This document shows positions 14,266 to 19,828 of a stretch of 19,828 bases of DNA, piece after piece. Under the pieces are notes generated by a model. The model worked only from the letters and a program-made list of their open reading frames with translations, made no database searches and had not been told where the DNA came from. Source of the DNA: Chloroflexi bacterium RBG_16_64_43. GTDB taxonomy: Bacteria; Chloroflexota; Anaerolineae; Anaerolineales; RBG-16-64-43. Position 1 is the stretch's first letter, and each line of letters starts with the position of its first letter. A program made the position numbers and the translations under genes. The stretch spans positions 1 through 19,828 of the forward strand of contig MGOA01000115.1 in assembly GCA_001796965.1 (NCBI GenBank), read 5' to 3'.

Positions 14266-14585
14266 ACCCTTCTTCCTCACCCTTCCGCCCTGCATCAGCT
14301 GCCTCCGGTCTCGGGGGTATGATGCCACCGCCGGTTTTCCGCAAGCGAGAAGACGCTGGCGCGCAGCGTGTGTGTACCCCTTCGTCGGAATTCCGGGAGG
14401 ATTGCGTGCTGGCCGATCCATCGCGGGCATACATCGGCACTCTGGGCTAGCTCGTGCTAGACATATCCCGGGAACCCGGCTCGCACCGATGTCCAAGGCA
14501 GAAGATAGGCGCGCACGGAAGACGATGGATGCTTGGCTCGGCCGCATCGGAATGCCCGAATGCGCACTTCGAGGAGAGTTGACTC
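14266..14585. other. Intergenic region with no gene seen
   Basis: These 320 bases hold no coding frame that I trust. Two small hairpins are present: ACGCTG/CAGCGT at 14353-14369 and CTAGC/GCTAG at 14447-14460. A lone TATGAT at 14318-14323 has no good -35. One of the hairpins may end the upstream operon. No clear promoter for the downstream dehydrogenase was found. Confidence 0.5.
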
Positions 14586-15467
14586 ATGAAAGTCGGATAC
14601 ATTGGCTTGGGCTTGATGGGCAAGTCGATCGCACGCAACATACTCAAGGCGGGTTTTGAAGTCGTTGTGTACAACCGCAGCCCGGCACCGGTCGATGAAC
14701 TCGCCGCCGCGGGTGCCGGCAGCGCGGTCAATCCGGCGGAGGTCGCTCGACAAGTGGACGTCGTGATGACCTGTCTGCCTGATTCGCCCGATGTGGAGTC
14801 GGTCGTCTTGGGCGACCAGGGGATCGCGGCCGGCGCACATCCCGACCTGGTCTATGTCGACAACTCGACGATCAAACCGGCCACCGCCCGCCTCATTGCC
14901 GAGCGTCTCACGCCGCTCGGCGTGAGCTGCCTGGATGCCCCGGTGAGCGGTGGGGATGTCGGGGCGCGCGACGCAACGTTGGCCATCATGGTGGGAGGCT
15001 CAGCAGCGGCGCTCGAGCGCGCGCGGCCGGTGCTGCAGGCCATGGGCAAGACGATCACGCACGTCGGCGATTCGGGCGCCGGGCAGATCGCTAAAGCCGC
15101 CAATCAAATCATGGCAGCGGCACAAATGGTGGCGATGGCTGAGCTGATTCTGTTCTCGCAGAAGGCAGGCGCCGACCCGCGCAAAGTGGTCGAGGCTATT
15201 CGCGGCGGCGCCGCCCAATGCTGGACGCTGGACGTTAAGGCCCCGCGGCTATTCGCCGGGAACCGCCAACCCGGATTCCGCGGACGCCTGCAGGCCAAAG
15301 ATCTCGGGATTGTTCTCGACACCGCTCGCCAGTTCGGGATGCCGTTGCCCTCGACAGCAGTCAACGCTCAACTCTTCGGCGCCATGCGCGAGATGGGTTT
15401 GGGCGACCTCGACAACTCAGCCGTGATTGCGGTGCTCGAGGCGTTGGCAGGAGTGAATCTCGTCTGA
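14586..15467 (+). CDS. NAD(P)-dependent 3-hydroxyisobutyrate/tartronate semialdehyde reductase-type dehydrogenase
   Basis: A beta-hydroxyacid dehydrogenase of 293 residues that interconverts a 3-hydroxyacid and its semialdehyde. The Rossmann NAD(P) site is IGLGLMG at 6-12, and Asn30-Arg31 after the second strand favours NADP(H). The substrate motif DAPVSGGDVGARDATLAIMVGG is at 117-138. The catalytic lysine is K170 in GAGQIAKAANQI, with N173 beside it. K239 in the later AKDLGIVLD motif completes the usual active site. The whole family length is present. GarR/GlxR (tartronate semialdehyde reductase) and MmsB are the nearest types, and motifs alone do not separate them from succinic-semialdehyde reductases. 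The ATG at 14586 follows GAGGAGAG. It stands alone, and a palindromic terminator follows. No glyoxylate or valine pathway neighbours are in view. Confidence 0.88.
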   Translation: MKVGYIGLGLMGKSIARNILKAGFEVVVYNRSPAPVDELAAAGAGSAVNPAEVARQVDVVMTCLPDSPDVESVVLGDQGIAAGAHPDLVYVDNSTIKPATARLIAERLTPLGVSCLDAPVSGGDVGARDATLAIMVGGSAAALERARPVLQAMGKTITHVGDSGAGQIAKAANQIMAAAQMVAMAELILFSQKAGADPRKVVEAIRGGAAQCWTLDVKAPRLFAGNRQPGFRGRLQAKDLGIVLDTARQFGMPLPSTAVNAQLFGAMREMGLGDLDNSAVIAVLEALAGVNLV

Positions 15468-15542
15468 AGACCGGGCTGCGTCGAAGACTTCGTACTACCT
15501 GGCTCGCGGGCCATCCACCGCACGACGTTGGCGCAACGAGTA

Positions 15543-15568
15543 AGGTCCTGGCCGATCGGCCAGGACCT
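15543..15568. terminator. Bidirectional terminator palindrome between the dehydrogenase and tRNA-Val
   Basis: A perfect 26-base palindrome with arms AGGTCCTGGCC and the centre GATC. It lies between the plus-strand dehydrogenase (76 bases past its stop) and the minus-strand tRNA-Val (nine bases past its CCA). It is followed by CTTCATTT on the plus strand and by TTACTC on the minus strand, so T runs are weak on both sides. Confidence 0.65.
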
Positions 15569-15577
15569 CTTCATTTG

Positions 15578-15654
15578 TGGTGGGCGGCAAGGGACTTGAA
15601 CCCCCGACCTCTTCAATGTGAGTGAAGCGCTCTAACCGACTGAGCTAGCCGCCC
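15578..15654 (-). tRNA. tRNA-Val (anticodon CAC), CCA encoded
   Basis: Hand-folded cloverleaf on the minus strand. The acceptor stem is GGGCGGC with GCCGCCC. The D arm is GCTCAGTCGGTTAGAGC. The anticodon stem CTTCA/TGAAG encloses loop CTCACAT, with anticodon CAC. The T arm is GGGGG-TTCAAGT-CCCTT with two wobble pairs. The discriminator is A, and the 3' CCA is present in the DNA (15580-15578). It reads GTG codons. Confidence 0.93.
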
Positions 15655-15664
15655 ACGCCCGCGC

Positions 15665-15673
15665 ATTATACCA
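15665..15673 (-). promoter_or_regulatory. Extended -10 promoter of tRNA-Val
   Basis: On the minus strand TGGTATAAT (15673-15665) ends ten bases before the tRNA 5' end. It is a perfect extended -10 with no recognisable -35. Confidence 0.6.
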
Positions 15674-15842
15674 GAGGCGGTGAGGCTGGCGCTCCCGGCG
15701 GTCTTCTCCCAAGATGAGCACAAATCCTCTGCGCGGTGGGCGACGCACTCACCCTCCGCTAGACCGACCCTCCTCATGCAGGTCGTCTCGCCTGGCTCCG
15801 GCTGGCCGGCGGCGGCTGCGGAATCTGCCGCCCGCATCAGAC

Positions 15843-15872
15843 TTGCCCGAGCTGTCGCCTTTCTGCTATTCT
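15843..15872 (+). promoter_or_regulatory. Possible promoter of the response regulator gene
   Basis: TTGCCC at 15843-15848, an 18-base spacer and TATTCT at 15867-15872, with TG at 15864-15865 giving an extended -10. The start site would be about 15879, leaving a leader of about 11 bases that still holds part of the AGGGAGGGGG ribosome site. Confidence 0.4.
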
Positions 15873-15889
15873 TCAGGGAGGGGGACCCC

Positions 15890-16573
15890 ATGACCAACCC
15901 GACCCGCGTGGCCTTCCTCGAAGATCATCTGTCTATCATCGACGGCTACCTCTTCCGCCTGCAGAACGATCCGCACATCGAGGTCGTGGCCTCCGTCATG
16001 TACGGACGGGATCTGGAGGGGATGCTGCGGGAGTACTCAGTGGACGTCCTGGTGCTGGATGTCTCCGTCCCCACCTCCTTCGACAACCCCAACCCTTACC
16101 CGATACTGCACGAGGCGCCAGCATTGTTGCAGGAGTTCCCGGATACGGCGATCCTCGTCATCTCGATGCATGCCGAGCGCGCGCTGATCCGCGCGCTGGT
16201 CGAGGCGGGCGTCAGCGGCTATATTCTCAAAGATGATCACGAAGCGATTCACGAGCTGTCGAGCGCCATCAAGACTATCGCTGCGGGCGGGATCTACTTC
16301 AGTCACTACGCACAGCAGGCCTTAAGTGCTCCGGCCGGCTCGAATGGCCCGGCCCTCACCGTGCGCCAGCGGGAAGTGCTCTCCTTGTGCGCGGCCTATC
16401 CCGACCTGACCACAGCCCAGATCGCACGCAAGCTAGGCGTCGCGAACTCCACCCTGCGAAACCTGCTCTCCGGAGCGTATCTGCGGCTCGAGGTGCGCAG
16501 CCGACCATCCGCGGTCTCCCGTGCGCGCCAGCTCGGCTTGATTGCGCCCGACAGCCCGCAGCGCGTGGGCTGA
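15890..16573 (+). CDS. NarL/LuxR-type response regulator
   Basis: A cytoplasmic two-component response regulator of 227 residues. The receiver domain (about 5-125) has acidic residues E11-D12, phospho-acceptor D57 (VLVLDVSVP), S92 in VISMH and K114 (GYILKDD). The LuxR-type helix-turn-helix at about 155-217 reads LTVRQREVLSLCAAYPDLTT then AQIARKLGVANSTLRNLLS. The segment after D57 (PTSFDNPNPYPILHEAP) is several residues longer than in typical NarL proteins. The ATG at 15890 is chosen because of AGGGAGGGGG just upstream. A longer open frame to 15680 has no ribosome site. The partner kinase starts 69 bases after the stop, so it is probably one operon. Targets are unknown. Confidence 0.92.
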   Translation: MTNPTRVAFLEDHLSIIDGYLFRLQNDPHIEVVASVMYGRDLEGMLREYSVDVLVLDVSVPTSFDNPNPYPILHEAPALLQEFPDTAILVISMHAERALIRALVEAGVSGYILKDDHEAIHELSSAIKTIAAGGIYFSHYAQQALSAPAGSNGPALTVRQREVLSLCAAYPDLTTAQIARKLGVANSTLRNLLSGAYLRLEVRSRPSAVSRARQLGLIAPDSPQRVG

Positions 16574-16642
16574 CTTCATGAACGTATCGAACCTCGGCCA
16601 TCACGCACGCCTAGGCCGCGCGGTTGCGAATCCGGGTAGCCG

Positions 16643-18946
16643 ATGAAGACCGCCCCTCCACGATTGGTCCTCGCGATCGAAAACGCCCTGCCCGTCCTGG
16701 TCCTGACGGTGCTGCTTTCCTACACCTACGCATTCTTCTTTGTGTTGCCGTACTCCGGCATGTATTGGGAGCTGGGCGGCAACGTGAGCACCCTTTACGG
16801 GTCAGAGAATGCCGACTCACCGTTGCACCTTGGGGATCGATTGGTTCAAATCGGGGCCGTTTCACTGGAACAGTTTGAAGATGACCTGAGCCTGCTGGTG
16901 CCCTTCGATGTGTCACCCGGCGAGCGCGTGCCGCTTATCGTAGAGCGCCAGGGCGAACAGCTTGCGCTGGAGTGGGCCATGCCCGGCCCGACACCGGGGG
17001 AGGTCCGCACGCGACTTCTTTACATCTGGTGGCTGCCCTACTTGTTTTGGGGCACCGGGACCTATGCCTTGCTTGTGGTCCGCCCGCGGGCGACGCAGCG
17101 GACCGCGCTGGTGGCCTTCAATTACCTTACGGCGATTTGGATAAGCGCCGGGGCAGGGCTATCTCACTCGCACATCTGGCTGAGTCCGTTCGTGTTCCGC
17201 ACCGCCGGGTGGCTGTGCGTGCCGGTGTACCTGCAACTCAACTACCTTTTCCCCAAACCGCTGGGAACGCTGCCTCGATGGGTCCCGCTTTGTCTATACA
17301 CCGCCATCGGCGCGATCATCGCGGCCGAATGGGCGCAGTGGCTGCCTGTGTACTCGCTGGCCTACGGATTCCTCGTCTCTGCGCTGGGCAGCCTGGCTTT
17401 GCTGGCGGCCCATTGGAGGCGCCACCCCGAACAGCGACGGGACATCGCCTTGGTGCTTATCGGGTTGGCGGTTGGGCTGATACTGCCGTCTGCTTTGGCG
17501 TTGCTTTCCACCCTGACTGGTTCAGTTGACTTCGTCAGCGGGATCGCATTGATGGCCCTGCCCGCGATTCCCTTGAGCTATATCTACGCGGCCTCGCGCC
17601 AGGCATTGAGCGGCATCGGCACCCGCAGCAACCGGGTCCTGGCCCACTACACGTACTTCCTGCTTGTGGGCATCAGCTCGTCGCTGCTGGGTCTAGCCTT
17701 GGATGGGTTGCTCGACTTCCCTGGGGCGACGGCCATCATCAGCTTGTCGATTGCGACCTTGGTGGGTGCCGGGACATTGACATGGTTTGCGCGCTACCAA
17801 CGCTGGTTCGAAATGCGTGTGCTCTCGATCCCTCATCCGCCCGCCAATCTGCTGGAGGTGTTCACAGCACGCATCACGACCTCCCTCGACCAAGCCAGCC
17901 TGGTGCGCGTTCTTCAATACGAAGTTCTGCCGACGCTGCTGGTGCGCCAATCGGCGCTGCTGCTGACGCGGGAGGGTCAACCGCCGGCAGCCCTGTTCAC
18001 CCACGGCCTCACCGCAGATCAACTGCCGGCGGCCGGAGATGTGTTCTCATTGGCAGCGACGGATCCGCACTTCCGGCCGCACTCGGAATCATTGAACCCC
18101 GCCGCCAATTGGATTCGCTTGGCCTTTCCTCTGCGCCTGGACAACACACTGCTTGGGTTTTGGCTATTGGGGGGGCGCGATCCCGATGATGTCTATGCGT
18201 CGGAAGAGATGCCGGTGCTCTCGGCGCTGGCCAGCCAACTGGCGGTTGCCCTCCACAACATCCTGCAGGCCGACCGCCTGCGCGAGATGTACAAGGCGCA
18301 TGTCGATATGCGCGAGACTGAACGCAGCCATCTGGCGCGCGAACTACACGACGAGGTACTCAACCAATTGGCCGTCCTGTCGATGAACCTGGACGATGTG
18401 GAGCCCTCGCCCAGGTTCCGCGCGAGCTATGCCGCAATCGTCGGCAACTTGCGCGAGATGATTCACCAGCTTCGACCCGCGATGCTCACCTACGGGCTGC
18501 GCGCCGCACTGGCCGAAATGGTCGATGAGGTTGCCACCCGCACCGGCCAGGCTCCGGAAGTGGTGCTCGAGATCCCCCTCAGCGAGGCGCGATACGGAGA
18601 ACAAGTCGAGCAACACGCGTTTCGCATCCTTCAGCAGGCCGTTGAAAACGCGCTGCATCACGCCCACGCGCGACGCATTGTTGTCCGCGGACGGCTGGAG
18701 GATTCTCGTCTGGAGGTGGTGGTCGAGGACGACGGATTGGGATTTGGAATGCAGGATACCCAGGACCTGAGCACCCTCGTCAGCAGCCGTCACTTCGGCT
18801 TGGCCGGCATGTACGAGCGAGCGGCGCTTGTCGGCGCTCAGGTCTCAATCCAGTCCGTCCCCGGCCGCGGGACTCGAGTTCGCCTCACCTGGGTCCCCTC
18901 TCGCGCGCAAGCCGCTGTCGAGCCGGGGCCGCCCCTCCCGCCCTAG
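16643..18946 (+). CDS. Membrane sensor histidine kinase (HisKA_3) with PDZ-like and GAF-like domains
   Basis: 767 residues. A first membrane helix lies at about 12-36. An extracytoplasmic segment at about 60-113 resembles a PDZ domain (HLGDRLVQIGAVSLEQFEDD then VPLIVERQGEQLALEW). About nine further helices follow at about 124-383. A GAF-like region lies at about 405-545, and the kinase core comes last. The phospho-acceptor is H569 in RSHLARELHDEVLNQLAVL, typical of NarX/DesK-type HisKA_3. The ATPase boxes are N669 (VENALHHA), DDGLGF at 696-701, GLAGM at 719-723 and GRGT at 741-744. The protein should autophosphorylate and pass phosphate to the adjacent NarL-type regulator. The signal is unknown. 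The multi-helix part could itself bind a membrane ligand. The ribosome site before the ATG at 16643 is weak (GGGTAG). Confidence 0.9.
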   Translation: MKTAPPRLVLAIENALPVLVLTVLLSYTYAFFFVLPYSGMYWELGGNVSTLYGSENADSPLHLGDRLVQIGAVSLEQFEDDLSLLVPFDVSPGERVPLIVERQGEQLALEWAMPGPTPGEVRTRLLYIWWLPYLFWGTGTYALLVVRPRATQRTALVAFNYLTAIWISAGAGLSHSHIWLSPFVFRTAGWLCVPVYLQLNYLFPKPLGTLPRWVPLCLYTAIGAIIAAEWAQWLPVYSLAYGFLVSALGSLALLAAHWRRHPEQRRDIALVLIGLAVGLILPSALALLSTLTGSVDFVSGIALMALPAIPLSYIYAASRQALSGIGTRSNRVLAHYTYFLLVGISSSLLGLALDGLLDFPGATAIISLSIATLVGAGTLTWFARYQRWFEMRVLSIPHPPANLLEVFTARITTSLDQASLVRVLQYEVLPTLLVRQSALLLTREGQPPAALFTHGLTADQLPAAGDVFSLAATDPHFRPHSESLNPAANWIRLAFPLRLDNTLLGFWLLGGRDPDDVYASEEMPVLSALASQLAVALHNILQADRLREMYKAHVDMRETERSHLARELHDEVLNQLAVLSMNLDDVEPSPRFRASYAAIVGNLREMIHQLRPAMLTYGLRAALAEMVDEVATRTGQAPEVVLEIPLSEARYGEQVEQHAFRILQQAVENALHHAHARRIVVRGRLEDSRLEVVVEDDGLGFGMQDTQDLSTLVSSRHFGLAGMYERAALVGAQVSIQSVPGRGTRVRLTWVPSRAQAAVEPGPPLPP

Positions 18947-18951
18947 CCAGA

Positions 18952-18985
18952 CAGCGGATGACGCCAGCCGCCGCGTCACACGCTG
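18952..18985. terminator. Hairpin between convergent kinase and zwf genes
   Basis: Stem CAGCG/CGCTG (18952-18956 with 18981-18985), an internal loop GA/CA, then TGACGC/GCGTCA (18959-18964 with 18973-18978) around an eight-base loop. It sits in the 77-base gap between two converging genes, so it may end both transcripts, but no T run follows on either strand. Confidence 0.45.
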
Positions 18986-19023
18986 CCGGCGCTGGGTCCC
19001 TCGGGCGGATATGCCTTACCGCT

Positions 19024-19828
19024 TCACTCATGCTCGCGGCAACCGGTCGACCACTCGCGGCCGTCTGCGGCGATGAACGCCTCGGCTTGCGCCGGGCCCC
19101 AGGAGCCCGCTTCATACGACTCCAGCGCGGGCGCGTTCGGCGCACGCCACGCCGCTTCAATCGCGTCGACCCAAGCCCAGGCCGCCTCAATCTCATCGCT
19201 GCGCGTGAACAGCGAGGCATCCCCGCTCAGCGCGTCGAGCAGCAGCCGCTCGTAGGCCTCGGGGATGGCGCTGACCCCGAACGCATCACGATAGTGGAAC
19301 TCCATGTCCACCGAACGCAGCTCGATTAGCGAGTCCGGCTGTTTGGCCTCAAAGCGCAGGTGGATACCTTCGTCCGGCTGCAGACACAACGCCAGGATGT
19401 TGGGGGTAATGTCGGCGCCGGCCGGCAACGGGAACATCAGGTGCGGCGGCCGCTTGAACTGCAAAACAACTTCGGTTACCTTGCGCGCCAACCGTTTGCC
19501 CGAGCGCAGGTAGAACGGCACGCCGTGCCAGCGCCAATTGTCGATGAGCAGCCGCACCGCCGCGAAGGTGGGCGTTTGGCTTCCCGTCGCCACACCAGGC
19601 TCCTCGCAGTATCCGGTGTACTGCGCGCGGATTGAGGACCTCGCCGATTCCTCTGGGTGCGGCGGGCGTATGGCCGTCAGCAGCTTGTGCTTCTCGTCGC
19701 GCAATGCATCGGCGTTGAAGGAGGTGGGGGGTTCCATCGCCACCATCGAGAGCACTTGCAGCAAGTGATTCTGGAACATGTCGCGCACCACGCCCACACG
19801 GTCGTACGATTTGCCGCGGTGCTCGACG
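19024..19828 (-). CDS. zwf: Glucose-6-phosphate 1-dehydrogenase, C-terminal part (runs off right edge)
   Basis: The first enzyme of the oxidative pentose phosphate pathway, oxidising glucose-6-phosphate to 6-phosphogluconolactone with NAD(P)+. The 268 codons seen are the C-terminal half and the frame is open to the window end. The start, the NADP-binding Rossmann motif and the catalytic His region are outside. Family motifs in order are YDRVGVVRDMFQNHLLQVL, VPFYLRSGKRLARKVTEV, PNILALCLQPDEGIHLRFEAK and GDASLFTRSDEIEAAWAWVD, near the end. The stop is TGA at 19026-19024. It converges with the histidine kinase gene. The start codon and partner genes (often gnd, opcA or tal) lie beyond the window. 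Confidence 0.95.
   Translation of the reverse strand, partial: VEHRGKSYDRVGVVRDMFQNHLLQVLSMVAMEPPTSFNADALRDEKHKLLTAIRPPHPEESARSSIRAQYTGYCEEPGVATGSQTPTFAAVRLLIDNWRWHGVPFYLRSGKRLARKVTEVVLQFKRPPHLMFPLPAGADITPNILALCLQPDEGIHLRFEAKQPDSLIELRSVDMEFHYRDAFGVSAIPEAYERLLLDALSGDASLFTRSDEIEAAWAWVDAIEAAWRAPNAPALESYEAGSWGPAQAEAFIAADGREWSTGCREHE

Noticed and set aside
13618..14547. Long open frame on the minus strand opposite the dioxygenase and flavin reductase
   Set aside because: It is a shadow of the plus-strand genes in GC-rich DNA. Its translation has no family motif, while both plus-strand proteins are clearly recognised.
15473..15577. Palindrome at 15543-15568 considered as an attachment site next to tRNA-Val
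   Set aside because: No integrase, direct repeat of the tRNA end or foreign gene is nearby. A terminator between converging genes explains it.
15680..15889. Longer N-terminus for the response regulator
   Set aside because: The receiver domain starts right after the ATG at 15890, which has a strong ribosome site. The extension reads as low-complexity non-coding translation.

Overview
The window is GC-rich bacterial chromosome, all read here by eye with no database search. The gene order mreB-mreC-mreD-mrdA-minC-rodA, the style of the sensor kinases and the absence of mobile elements suggest a Chloroflexota (Anaerolineae/Caldilinea-like) genome. That assignment is an inference from protein style and gene order, not a tested placement. 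No CRISPR array, insertion sequence, integrase or phage gene was seen.

Layout. (1) 1-1269, minus: a membrane sensor with a Cache-like ligand domain and a PAS domain, cut by an in-frame TAG at 655-657 and running off the left edge. (2) 1396-2721, minus: tyrS with its own terminator. (3) 2799-10944, plus: a cell-shape and elongasome cluster (mreB, mreC, mreD, mrdA/PBP2, minC, rodA) ending in gltX. It starts from a strong promoter that diverges from tyrS, and minC has a second promoter that looks leaderless. A 43-codon remnant resembling the MinD N-terminus lies between minC and rodA. (4) 11228-11345: tRNA-Gln(CTG) with a promoter and an intrinsic terminator. (5) 11594-12118, minus: a small protein of two HEAT-like repeats. 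(6) 12333-14265, plus: an HxlR-family regulator with a near-consensus promoter and a palindromic operator-like site at the predicted start site, followed by a CatE-like two-domain VOC dioxygenase and a flavin-reductase-like protein. (7) 14586-15467: a 3-hydroxyisobutyrate/tartronate-semialdehyde type dehydrogenase. (8) 15543-15654: a bidirectional terminator palindrome and tRNA-Val(CAC) on the minus strand. (9) 15890-18946: a NarL/LuxR-type response regulator and a histidine kinase with a PDZ-like segment and about ten membrane helices. (10) 19024-right edge, minus: the C-terminal part of zwf.

How the genes fit together. MreB/MreC/MreD, PBP2 and RodA form the lateral-wall peptidoglycan machine, and MinC is a division-site inhibitor normally partnered by MinD. 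The HxlR-VOC-flavin reductase set looks like a thiol/quinone-responsive detoxification cassette of the YodB/CatR-CatE kind. The response regulator and kinase are a matched two-component pair whose signal cannot be read from sequence. The most unusual points are the apparent minD remnant, the leaderless minC promoter, the operator-like palindrome at the hxlR start site, the in-frame amber codon in the left-edge sensor, and the PDZ-like kinase.
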